The notes beneath the pieces are model-generated. The model was not told the DNA's origin. It ran no database searches and saw only the letters and a program-made list of their open reading frames with translations. From positions 18,437 through 46,119 of the forward strand of contig NW_014578242.1 of the NCBI RefSeq assembly GCF_000485595.1: DNA of 27,683 bases, read 5' to 3'. This DNA is from Priapulus caudatus (Eukaryota; Priapulida; Priapulimorpha; Priapulimorphida; Priapulidae). This document shows positions 10,720 through 19,800 of this stretch, piece after piece. The first letter of the stretch is position 1. The number at the start of each line of letters is the position of its first letter. Position numbers and translations under genes: made by a program.

Positions 10720-10805
10720 GAATAGTGCTTTGAATAGTGCTTTGAATAGTGCTTTGAATAATGCTTTGGGAATGAATAGTGCCCTCGCTCCCGCTCGGGC
10801 ACTAT
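10720..10805. repeat. 12-bp tandem repeat next to ATAGTGCCC hairpin
   Basis: GAATAGTGCTTT is repeated four times at 10720-10767 (the last copy has one change). This is followed by ATAGTGCCC (10776-10784) and its exact inverse GGGCACTAT (10797-10805), with a 12-nt loop. The tandem unit shares AATAGTGC with the hairpin arms, so the tandem probably grew from the arm. Confidence 0.75.
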
Positions 10806-11255
10806 ACCTTCCCTCAGCAACACTATGAGAGCATAGTGCCCCCAACAACAGGCATTAATATATAAATAGTACACCTGCATCATCCATCGCATCTGCTCAT
10901 ATCGTCTGCGTTTTTTTTCAAGCTACCGGGCGAAACCCGAAAGTAACAATGGCAAGGCTAAGCGTGAAAAATACAGCGCCGAATGTGTTGTGTTATGTTA
11001 TATTCGAAGGTGTTTTCCCCACATAGCGACGGTCTATTAACGAACAAAACATAGATATGAACACAAGGTTGCCGGCTCAAGAGCAAAGAACGGGAGTTTT
11101 ATTTCTCCGACGGGGGAAGGGGAGAGGTGTTGACAAAAAAGACACCGTTCACAAAGCTAAGGAGGATTTAGGCCAAAATTGCAATCACTCTGCGTCGTCT
11201 CGAGTGGAAAGCTGACGACGAATCGCAGTAATACAAGACCTTCACGAAAAGAACG
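10806..11255. other. No gene recognised
   Basis: No convincing coding frame or RNA gene. One further ATAGTGCCC occurs near 10834, and nothing else is recognised. Confidence 0.4.
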
Positions 11256-11422
11256 TCTCTCTCTCTCGCTCTCTCTCGCTGTAGCTCGCTCTCTCGCCCT
11301 CTAACGCTCGCTCTGTCAGTCTCGCTCTCGCTCTCTCTCTCTCTCTCTTTCTCACTATCTCTATCTATCTCTCTCTGTCTGTCTCTCGCTCTCTCTCTTT
11401 CTCACTCTCTCTCTCTTTCTCT
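11256..11422. repeat. CT-rich simple repeat
   Basis: Low-complexity CTCT/CTCG/TCTG runs, imperfect, about 165 bp. Short ACGAGA/TTCACGAAAAGAA motifs flank it on both sides (about 11239-11252 and 11461-11480), suggesting the run expanded inside a small duplicated segment. Confidence 0.85.
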
Positions 11423-11718
11423 TCTGTGTTTCATGAAAGCTAACGACTATTCGTAGTAATACGAGACGTTCACGAAAAGAAAGTGATGGCAATCTCTCAT
11501 TGAGAGTTGTGGTGAGTGGGAGGGGTGGAGGTGAAGGAAGGAGTAACACGGGTTAGCCACATAGAAATAATATACTCGTTAGACTATATAGTGTCTCTAT
11601 ATATTTCTATGGTTGGCTCGGCCATCGATACAAATGAACTAGCGAGATCTTGCGCAAGAAGGATTATATTATATTTATAGATTAGATTTCTTCATAGACA
11701 GGGTAGACGTCCCTCCTC

Positions 11719-11724
11719 TTTATT
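11719..11724 (-). terminator. Candidate polyadenylation signal for ZNF-B
   Basis: AATAAA on the minus strand lies about 222 bp past the ZNF-B stop codon, giving a reasonable 3'UTR length. It was chosen only on motif and position. The interval 11430-11945 otherwise shows no recognised feature. Confidence 0.35.
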
Positions 11725-11945
11725 TCAAGGCGGTACGACGGCATACATAAGAGTGGGATATTTTAAAGGATTGTTCCAGGATAGTGCTTATTTGCGTGAC
11801 GCGTGTTCACAGAGCCAAGCTGCTCTTACATGTGATTCTGACAGTTTGAGATGTACTTTCTGCTTACATCTGTACGACATCTTTCTAGAATTACTACGAA
11901 TTGTTATGCATGATTATAGGATGACTTTAGAGCGAAAGCTTTACG

Positions 11946-12950
11946 TTAAATATTACGTTTAAATACATTTTTGTTCGTCTGTTTCTTCTTCGGTTTCTCT
12001 CCAGTGTGAGTTCTCATGTGTGTCTTCATATTTCCCAATTTTGCGAATGCAGCATCACACATCTCGCACTTATATGGTTTTTCTCCCGTGTGAGTTCTCA
12101 TGTGTGACTTCACATTACTCCGGGAGGAAAAGGCAGCATCACACAGTTCGCACTTATACGGTCTCTCTCCCGTGTGAATTCTCATATGTGTCTTCACATA
12201 ACCCGAATACGAGAATGCAGCATCACACAGCTCACATTTATACGGTTTCCCTCCCGTGTGAGTTCTCATGTGTCTCTTCACGTGACTCAGACGGGAGAAG
12301 GCAGCATCACACAGTTCGCACTTATACGGTTTCTCTCCCGTGTGAGTTCTCACATGTCTCTTCAAAGCAAACAAAACCGAGAAGGCAGCATCACACAGTT
12401 CGCACTTATACGGTTTCTCTCCCGTGTGAGTTCTCATGTGTGTCTTAACATAACTCCGACAGGAGAAGGCAGCATCACACAGATCGCACTTATACGGTTT
12501 CTCTCCCGTGTGAGTTCTCATGTGTATCTTCACAGTACCCAAATATTTGAATACAGCATCACACAATTCACACTTATACGGTTTCTCTCCCGTGTGAGTT
12601 CTCATGTGTTTCTTCACATGACTCGGACAGGAGAAGGCAGCATCACACAGATCGCACTTATACGATTTTTCTCCCGTGTGAGTCCTCATGTGTCTCTTCA
12701 CATGACTCAGACGGGTGAAGGCAGCATCACATAGATTACACTTATACGGTCTCTCTCCCGTGTGAGTTCTCATGTGTATCTTTACATGACTCCGAGAGGA
12801 GAAGGTAGCATCGCACAGTTTGCACGTACACGGTTTCTCTCCCGTGTGAGTTCTCATGTGTCTCTTCACAGCAGTCAGGCAGGAGAAATCAGCATCACAC
12901 AGCTCACACTGATACGGTTTCTCGCCCGAATGAATTCTCACGAATTTCAT
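11946..12950 (-). CDS. C2H2 zinc-finger protein with 11 fingers (ZNF-B)
   Basis: A 334-residue intact frame encodes 11 consecutive C2H2 fingers. First cysteines fall at residues 15 to 295 in exact 28-residue steps, each C-X2-C-X12-H-X3-H with TGEKPYKC linkers. The tail at 316-334 is lysine-rich (KPKKKQTNK) and could act as a nuclear localisation signal. The expected role is nuclear sequence-specific DNA binding; no KRAB, BTB, SCAN or other effector domain is visible. The ATG at 12950 has an in-frame TGA two codons upstream and matches the ZNF-A start. Contact residues vary strongly between fingers (for example R-S-H-R in fingers 3 and 8, Y-G-Y-T in 9, K-G-N-T in 11), while the framework [18 protein letters not shown] is nearly constant, as expected for a young tandem-finger family. 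Finger 2 has an atypical TGEKPCTC linker. Confidence 0.88.
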   Translation of the reverse strand: MKFVRIHSGEKPYQCELCDADFSCLTAVKRHMRTHTGEKPCTCKLCDATFSSRSHVKIHMRTHTGERPYKCNLCDAAFTRLSHVKRHMRTHTGEKSYKCDLCDAAFSCPSHVKKHMRTHTGEKPYKCELCDAVFKYLGTVKIHMRTHTGEKPYKCDLCDAAFSCRSYVKTHMRTHTGEKPYKCELCDAAFSVLFALKRHVRTHTGEKPYKCELCDAAFSRLSHVKRHMRTHTGGKPYKCELCDAAFSYSGYVKTHMRIHTGERPYKCELCDAAFSSRSNVKSHMRTHTGEKPYKCEMCDAAFAKLGNMKTHMRTHTGEKPKKKQTNKNVFKRNI

Positions 12951-12976
12951 CGTGCTTCAGAGTTAGCTGCCACGCA

Positions 12977-13084
12977 CTAGTCACATGCGCAGGGTTTCTC
13001 CTCTAGTGTTCGAGTTGTGACTACCGCGAGTCGTGCTTTGAAGATAGACGGCCTCGTCACACTTGTAGAATCAACGTCCTGCAT
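12977..13084 (-). CDS. Upstream open reading frame in the ZNF-B leader
   Basis: An ATG eight bases into the putative coding exon opens a 35-codon frame that ends in TAG 26 bp before the ZNF-B ATG, in a different frame. In ZNF-A the same place reads CTATATAG rather than CTATGCAG, so this ATG is absent there. If the leader is transcribed as inferred, the frame could reduce translation of ZNF-B. There is no evidence that the peptide itself is functional. Confidence 0.25.
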   Translation of the reverse strand: MQDVDSTSVTRPSIFKARLAVVTTRTLEEKPCACD

Positions 13085-13092
13085 AGGCTCTC

Positions 13093-13414
13093 CTACAAAT
13101 TACTAAAGAGAATTAGCATCCATGATATGACTGTATACTGAAGACTATGCATTGATGTCAATTAAAGAACATGCCCTGGTCATGTTCCTAAAGCCACCGA
13201 TTTTTTCTGAATATCGAAACATTTTAATTACATTTTAAACGTTTGAGAAGTTTAAGCACATAATGTCTATCATGAAAATAAATACACTGAACTTTTGCCA
13301 TAAACATGAGCTAACCCGATAAAAACCAAGACCTCGAATATTCGAATTGTGTTTTTGTATCAGACTGATGTTATAAAGCAGTCTGCCTTCAGATGTCAGT
13401 GGTGTGGTTATATA
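13093..13414 (-). promoter_or_regulatory. Putative 5'UTR intron and TATA box of ZNF-B
   Basis: The acceptor TTTGTAG at 13093 and the TATATAAC motif at 13407-13414 match the ZNF-A locus. The intron donor position reads GGGTTAGCT (GT at 13314-13315) where ZNF-A has GGGTAAGCT. The +3 change weakens the splice site. The implied intron is about 223 bp. Either the donor still works, another is used, or this leader is unspliced. Confidence 0.35.
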
Positions 13415-13530
13415 CCTGATGTAAAGAGAAAACCAGTCTGATATATTGATACCAGGACAAACATTATATTACATATTGAGATACACTATTTTTCCCTAAT
13501 TAATTTTAATGAAAATGTCAATGACACTAT

Positions 13531-14095
13531 AGCTCACCGTATATACCATAATATACCATTACATAGCATATCTCCCATTATATACTATTGCTAATTATAT
13601 ATGCGTAATTTTTCATGCGAAAATAAATGTTTGAGATCTGAGAGTCTGAAATCTGGGCGAGAGATGGCGCTACGCCTAAATGATCGCCATTTTGGTTTTC
13701 GATTATCACGCAAATAAAAGCAATACAATTTTCCAGTCAAACTACTGTAACGAAGAATCTAAAACACAATATTACACGTAGGTGTGATTAAGTAGGTAGG
13801 TAGGTAGGTAGGTAGGTAAGTAGGTAAATTTAACAAAATTGAATTAATCTAGATGCCCGTTTTCATTTTTGCCGAAAAGTGGGCGTGGCTCGAAAGTAGG
13901 TCGACTGGCGTACTCCAAAATAGGACGTTCAAACCTCTACCATAGGAGTAACAACTGTATGCAATTTGAAAAATGTGAGTCAAACGGTTCTCAAGTTATT
14001 GTTGACCGTAGTCAAATGTTGACGGACGGACGGACGTACAACGGACAACGCCCCATGGCAATAGCTCATCTTGCCGATGTCAAGGTGAGCTAAAA
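13531..14095 (+). mobile_element. MITE-like element, copy M1
   Basis: It begins TAGCTCACC and ends GGTGAGCTA, a perfect 9-bp terminal inverted repeat, followed by AAA. It includes a GTAG microsatellite (13791-13826), the module at 13835-14020 (with AAGTGGGCGTGGCTCGAAAG and GTAGGTCGACTGGCG), a GGAC run and a terminal hairpin with AGCTCATCTTG and CAAGGTGAGCT arms. There is no coding capacity. Copy M2 at 15229-16147 shares both halves. A related sequence, GAAAATGTTAATAACACTGTAGC, occurs directly after it and resembles the bases just before it (13508-13532). Confidence 0.65.
13791..13826. repeat. (GTAG)n microsatellite inside M1
   Basis: About nine GTAG/GTAA tetramers. The equivalent position in M2 (about 15450) has none, so the run expanded within M1. 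Confidence 0.9.
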
Positions 14096-15228
14096 GAAAA
14101 TGTTAATAACACTGTAGCTTACCTTGGGTGTGGTAGAAGAGAGAGGGGATCAGCGAAAAAAATACACGGGAGCCGCGAGCGATTTCGCTCCCGTCAGCTT
14201 TCAAAGCGCTCTGGTAACAACAATTACGAGAGCGAAAATTTTGGAAGATACAAGAAAAAATCGCTCCCGTGCCGCCGGCAGCGTTAGAAATTAGTTCCGA
14301 CCCCGGAGGCCCGAGCCCACCAAGTTTTTGCTCGGGCATTAACAATAAGTTTTTATATCGCAGGGGTTAATTATCGTGGGGAGTGAGGGCACGACCAGTG
14401 ACACCAGACATGCACGTAACCAAAGCTGTTAACTGAATTCGTCACTGATTTGTAGAAAGTGAACTATTTTTATTCAGTTAGATATCTAGAAGCAATGTAA
14501 ACTGTATATACTTAAACAGATTCTAGGCACTTGTAACTTTGCGGATGTGCGGCAGCATTGATTTATGCATGGGGGTACCGTGGACTGGGAAGGAGAAAAA
14601 CGAAAGTAAAACCTTACCCAGAAGCTCCCGGCATTCCTAGAGATTCCAGTACAAGTCTTTTTAACATACTCAAAGTAACTAAAAACTCTCTCTGAAGTTC
14701 TGAACTTGCTCAGTCGATGTAAAAATAAAGTTGAAATATAAAAAAGAAATGAAGTAAAAAAAAGAAACTTGAAAATAACCATACCATCATTACCATGATT
14801 ATAATTCTTGATTTCCTGTCTTTGTCATGTTACCTGACTATGTGTACTGCGTAGTGCATGTCTGTCTGTGTGAATGAAATTGAATAAGAGTGATTGGTTT
14901 CTTAGTCCAGTTAAATGAGATAAAAAAAATGTGATCGAATGTAATTTGTTAACGATTTGTTAACACTGATAGTCTGATACTGGTGCTGAGTGCTGAATGC
15001 TGATGAATGATATTAATTAGAGTCAGTGCATCAAAGTTATGAAAATTTTAACAAAATCATGATAAGAAAAAGTAGCTCTGGCCAAGCCTAAAATAGCTCC
15101 CGTAAAAAAATTACGAGAGCTCTTTTTCTCATACAAAATCAAAAAAGAGCTCTCGTAAAAAAAGTAATTTTTAGGCTGGAGGGGATACATAAAGCAAAAT
15201 TATACATGGGAGAACTCATTATATATAA
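14096..15228. other. Spacer between the two MITE-like copies
   Basis: No gene recognised. A hairpin with ACGGGAGC (14166-14173) and GCTCCCGT (14187-14194) arms lies near the start, and a larger hairpin at 15086-15175 near the end. Both use the theme CGGGAGC/GCTCCCG or ACGAGAGC, which also occurs at about 14226 and 14263. The spacer is probably repeat-derived. A stop-free antisense frame at 14486-14782 has no recognisable domain. Confidence 0.4.
15086..15175. repeat. Nested inverted repeat (17-bp perfect inner stem)
   Basis: TTACGAGAGCTCTTTTT (15111-15127) is perfectly complementary to 15142-15158 across a 14-nt loop. An outer GCCTAAAA (15086-15093) pairs with TTTTAGGC (15168-15175). The whole can fold as one 90-nt hairpin, typical of a foldback element end or a palindromic MITE remnant. 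Confidence 0.75.
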
Positions 15229-16147
15229 CATATCTCCCATTATATACTGTTGATAATGATATATGCATAAGTTTTGATGCGAAAATAAATGTTTCAGATT
15301 TGAAAGTCTAAAATATTGACGAGAGATGGCGCTATGCCTAAATGATCGCCATTTTGGTTTTCAAATATCACGCAAATAAAAAAAATGAAATATTCCAGTC
15401 AAATTACTGTAATGAAAAATCTAACACACAATATTACACGTATATAGGTATGATTGCCGAGTTGTTAACCAGTTAGACGAAATAAACGTAATAGGACGTT
15501 GTCATCTCTCCATAGGAGTAACAGCTGTTTTGGGGCTAGCCTTACTCATTCATATACCAAAATTTAACAAAATCGAATGAATCTAAATGCCCGTTTTCAT
15601 TTTTGCCAAAAAGTGGGCGTAGCTCGAAAGTAGGTCGACTAGCGTGCTCCAAAATAGGACGTGCAACCCTCTCCCATATGAGTAACAACTGTATGCAATT
15701 TGAAACATGTGTGTCAAATGGTTCTTGAGTTCTCGTTGACCGTAAGCAGATACTGAAATGCATAGAGAAATTGCCAAAATCTACTTAATTTGCATAATTT
15801 AAAAAATATCAAAATGGGCCATATGTTTTGGGCCAGTCCTCATTTATTCACACACCAGAAATGAGCAAAATCCGTTGAACCTAAACTGACTTATGGCCAT
15901 TTCTATTTTTGCTAAAAAGTAAACGTGGCTCGAAAGTAGGTCGACTGGCGTGCTCCAAAATAAGACGTTCATACCTCTCCCATAGGAGTAACAAATATAT
16001 GCAATTTGAAGCATGTGGTTCAAACGGTTCTTGAGTTATCGTTGACCGTAGCCAAATGTTGACGGACGGACGGACGGACGAACGGACGTACGACGGACGA
16101 CACCCCTTGGCAATAGCTCATTTTGACGATGTCAAGGCGAGCTAAAA
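15229..16147 (+). mobile_element. MITE-like element, copy M2 with internal duplication
   Basis: It shares the left half with M1 (TATCTCCCATTATATACT, GCGAAAATAAATGTTT, GAGATGGCGCTA, AAATGATCGCCATTTTGG). It carries the 190-bp module twice, at about 15555-15745 and 15855-16060, where M1 has it once. It ends with a GGAC run and GCGAGCTAAAAA. M2 is therefore longer by a tandem module duplication. There is no coding capacity; short stop-free antisense frames over the module are artefacts. Confidence 0.65.
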
Positions 16148-16730
16148 ACGGAGGCTGTAAACCACCCCCATAAAAATTGCTGTGAGCCTTGCCGCTCGCA
16201 GGTCTGGCGTTTCAATGAGATCGGCACTGCGCCGGGATGTGGATTTTTTGTTCCTACCAGAACATGACTATGCAGCCTTGACTACACAAACTAACATTTA
16301 ATTACTGTATACATAATGTTATAACATACAATAACAATCAAGCAATCTCAGATCTGCGAAATTTATTTTTTTATCGTGGGCTTTTATCGTGGGCTCACAA
16401 TACCCTACAACACTTTTAATGCATCTAAATTCTTTAATATTAAAATAAAAACAATGTGTAGCGACACCAACTAACCATATTTTACAGTGGCATATTTATT
16501 TAAGGTCTAGCTGGTAAAAGTGATTGTAAGTGATTTGTATTGGACTATATCTGGCTGTATTAGAACTCGTGTGCATACCTTATTGGATCTGTTAAATAAA
16601 GATATTGTCATGTTAGTATCTACCTTAAGTGCTTAGCCTGTACCACATGCACTACTCAATATAGAAACGTAGTGGCAAACGTTAACCACATGAGTAAGAT
16701 ACTGTAACATATGAAAATCATGGCAACGGC

Positions 16731-16862
16731 ATGCTGTACGGCTGCGACCAGTGCCACAAGGTGTTCAACAAACAGAGCAAGCAGATTCGCGCGCCACAAG
16801 TAAGAGCACTCCGGCGCGCGTCCATACAAGTGCGACATCTGGGACAAGGCGTTTAATACACA
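16731..16862 (+). pseudogene. Relic of a C2H2 zinc-finger gene
   Basis: The plus strand reads YGCDQCHKVF from about 16737, which is a finger first half (Cys at 16743 and 16752). The expected RHK...EHSG second half appears from 16792, but in another frame and with a TAA between the two histidines. The next finger reads RPYKCDIWDKAFNT from about 16822, with the second cysteine replaced by tryptophan. One frameshift, one stop and one lost zinc ligand make this a dead fragment. Its GC-richer codons and CDQC/CDIC framework differ from ZNF-A and ZNF-B, so it comes from another zinc-finger gene. Confidence 0.6.
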
Positions 16863-16989
16863 AGTTTGGATTCCTTCTTTACTCATACATATCAAACATA
16901 ATTCAACGTTACATTTTGGAGCCAGTAAAAATCCAAAACCAGGGTATTCCTTGGCGGACGCAACGTAAGGTACTCCACGGGGTGTCGAT

Positions 16990-17400
16990 CCACGGGGCCA
17001 TACTACGCAAGGAAAATGAAAAAGAAAGAAGACACAGGAGGAATCACTGGGTACACCGCTGGCAAGAAAACTGGGGAGAGAGAAACGGAGAGTGGACGAG
17101 AGAGCAAGAGAAACGGGGAAAGAGAGAGAGAGAGAATGTGACGGGAACAGGAGCAAGGAGGGAGTAAGAGAAACGAAGAACGACGGAGAGCGATCGACAG
17201 AGACGAAGAATGGCAGAGAGCGAGACGTGAGGAACAGAGCGAGACGCGGGAGAGAGAATGGTGGATACACACGGCGTAAGAACTACTGAGTAAGTCAGCG
17301 TGAAGGAAGGATGGGTCGGTGTTGTATTCGACATACTGCGAGGGCAAGTCCGAGTCTCGATCTGTGTGTCAGAGAGAAAAGATAGCAGAACAGAGAAGGT
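16990..17400. repeat. Purine-rich low-complexity tract
   Basis: The plus strand is dominated by GAGA, GGAA and GAAACG motifs. Long stop-free frames on both strands give Ser/Leu/Pro-rich or Arg/Glu-rich low-complexity peptides with no domain. A good plus-strand splice donor (AGAAG|GTAAGG) lies at 17399. I do not call a gene; a noncoding exon is possible but unsupported. Confidence 0.5.
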
Positions 17401-18667
17401 AAGGCTGACAGAGCAGAGACAGAGGACGTAAAATATATATTGCGAACTGTAATGGCTAAAAAAAATCTAGGGAATTCTAGAATTTAATTGGTGGAAAGCT
17501 TTAATCTCGTGCCGTCTAAAATGGACGTGAATGGGTGACAGTTACATCATCAGGAATGTATATTTTATGTTTTGCTTTGTTTTATGTACGCGGTATTTTT
17601 TCATGGTAGATGCTTGTGACCGTTTGTCTTTGTGTGAGAAAATCTTTTGTGTGAAACTTTGTGTAGAAATTTGTCATCGTTTTCTTGAATTTGTGCTAAC
17701 GGTTTACGCTATATTATCAGATTGCTAAACACATTATTTTTTCAATAGAGTTTGGTAGGCCTAAAACATTTAATCGAAAATATGAAATCAGTTTTGCATT
17801 TTTTTGGTTGTATGGTGTGTGGAAGTGACAAAAGTTGTCAGGTCCACGTCGGTGCTGTGTGTAATAATGGGATTAAGAGGTTTAAATGAGGATATAATAG
17901 AGCACGCGGATAAACGTGGTTTCGGTGAGTCGGTATACGCATACGCCACGCACGTTACAGCATAAAAAGACGCAAGAGTGAGAGTAATTGCAGCGATAGA
18001 AAAATGTTCACTGCCAAATGTGCTAAATTTCTGACTAGTATGGTGATCGAACTTTACCGTTACTTGTTTTGTAGAGAATAAATATAGTTAATAATTTAGT
18101 AAAGTTGAAAATATAGTTTACATAGGCCAGGAGTCCGAAATCACGATACGGCATCGTGTTATAAAAAGGGGGAGCATGATTTACATATGTTACATAAATT
18201 AGTTACAGTGCGGCTAGACTCATGGTTGTTTTAGTAGTAATCTATGTAGACAGAGCGTCGCGCGTCTTGTTGCGGCTACATTGATGTTATAGGGAGAATG
18301 ATAAACGTGTTTTGGGTCGGGCGTTTCTAGGGTCATTGTGAAATGGATGTAGGACGCGGTCTGTGAGAACAGGTTACATGTGCGCTCATAATGTAGGCGT
18401 TTTGGATGTAATATATAGGAGGTTAGGAGAGCTTACTCGAGGGGAGGTTACTTGAGGGAAAGACAGACAGAGATGTAGGAGTCAGGGAGTCTGGTTGTGG
18501 TCGCGAGAGTAAGCGCACGCGCTTACGCGCGTGTGCGCGTTTCTTTGTCTCTCTGTGCAAGATGTGACTACACTGTGTGTCAGATATTAAAGTTTATTCA
18601 GATTATCACACAAGTTTGAAATTCCTTATCATTTTATCCCTTAAACTTAGTATACTTCAACATTACA
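17401..18667. other. No gene recognised
   Basis: Mixed AT-rich DNA with no recognised gene. A small palindrome, GTAAGCGC-AC-GCGCTTAC, lies at 18509-18526. Confidence 0.4.
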
Positions 18668-18696
18668 ATACACACCCTGATCATCAGGGTGTGTAT
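18668..18696. repeat. Perfect 14-bp-arm palindrome
   Basis: ATACACACCCTGAT (18668-18681) and its exact inverse complement (18683-18696) are separated by one C. It lies about 185 bp left of the large inverted repeat. Confidence 0.85.
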
Positions 18697-18888
18697 CTTA
18701 CTCATGTGCATAACCTTTATCAGGGCCTGATGGCACAGTCACTGGCGTATTCATGTAGCAGAGCTACCCGCGCGAGTGCTGAAACTTGAACGCGGTTAAA
18801 AATAGTCAGAGGATATTCTCAGCGCAATGACATCATTGCTAAATGTGAACGTGACCGCTTGTTTTTCTAATTGCGCAGTAAAGCCTGC

Positions 18889-18962
18889 CGCACACGCTGT
18901 GTTTTGTGCTGCGCCATCGGCCACGCGTGGCTGATGGCGCAGCACAAAACACAGCGTGTGCG
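18889..18962. repeat. 74-bp near-perfect palindrome
   Basis: 37-bp arms meet at CCACG|CGTGG with a single mismatched pair (CGG against CAG). Related, more diverged copies lie at about 20008-20079 and 26311-26380, in the other orientation relative to the surrounding block. It can form a strong cruciform or RNA hairpin. Confidence 0.9.
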
Positions 18963-19149
18963 CGTGAAAACAGTGATTTCTTGCGTGTGGCAAATTTCAC
19001 ACGTGTTTGATATTTTCTTCCACGTGTGGCAGATTGCACAGCGTGTGCGGAGTGGCTGTGTCAAGTTCCACACCAGCTCTATGTAACCGACCAATAGCAG
19101 CAGGTCAAGCGAGTCACGTGATCTTAACTTGCGGTTGCAGCGCGGTTGC

Positions 19150-19800
19150 ACTGCGGTACACGCACGTACACGCAGATACACGCACGTACGCGCGGGTCCA
19201 CGCACGTACACGCGGGTACACGCACGTACACGCAGGTACACGCCACGTACTACGCAGAAACACTCGCCCACAACAGCTACACACGAATACACGCACTAGA
19301 ACGCGGGCTCACACGCCACCAACACGCGGGTACACGTACATACACACGAGGCGGCGGGCGCGTGGGGGAGGGCCGGGCGTACACGCCACGCTACACGCAA
19401 AGATAATCGCACGCTACACGCGCGGTACACGCCACGTACGCGCTGGTACACTCACGTACACGCCGATACACCGACACGTAGCAGCGGGTACACGCGGTAC
19501 ACGCAGCCGTACACCGCGGGTACCGGCGCACATGTACACGCGGGTACACGCACTACACCACAGGATACACGCACTCACACGCGGCGTACACGTGCGATGT
19601 ACGTGCGCTTGCACGTGCGTGTACCCGCGTGTACGTGCGTGTATCTCGCGTGTACGCAGCGTTGCACGTGCGTGTATCTGTGTGCTACGTGCGTGTATCC
19701 GCGTACACCGCCGTGTACGTGCCGACTAGTATCGTGCGTGTAGCGTGTACAGTGCGTGTACCCGCCATGTACGTGCGTGTACCCGCCGTGCACGTCGTGT
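19150..19800. repeat. 10-bp periodic minisatellite, orientation-switching
   Basis: The decamers ACACGCACGT, ACACGCGGGT and ACACGCAGAT alternate with exact 10-bp spacing at 19157-19250. They become irregular (many apparent single-base indels) and, from about 19580, continue as the reverse complement (GTGCGTGTACCCGC). Open frames across it are artefacts. Confidence 0.85.

Larger units (their letters stand above)
11980..16540 (-). repeat. Segmental duplication unit, ZNF-B copy, split by insertion
   Basis: Homology to 772-2155 runs from the fingers to CCCTAATTAATT at about 13493. It resumes at about 16149 (GGCTGTAAACCACCCCC versus CAGCTGCACCCCACGCCC) and continues to about 16510 (TACATAATGTT, AGATCT, ATATTAAAATAA, CCATATTTTACA). 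The intervening 13531-16147 has no counterpart at the ZNF-A locus and consists of repeat elements, so it inserted after the duplication. Confidence 0.6.

Noticed and set aside
12174-12734. Plus-strand frames opposite ZNF-B and ZNF-A
   Set aside because: Mirror frames of the minus-strand zinc-finger coding sequence.
16656-17270. 204-codon antisense frame, Ser/Leu/Phe-rich
   Set aside because: Covers a purine-rich low-complexity tract and runs antisense over a zinc-finger relic; no domain.
19007-19729. 240-codon frame through the periodic repeat
   Set aside because: 10-bp repeats read in three frames without stops, so openness has no coding meaning.
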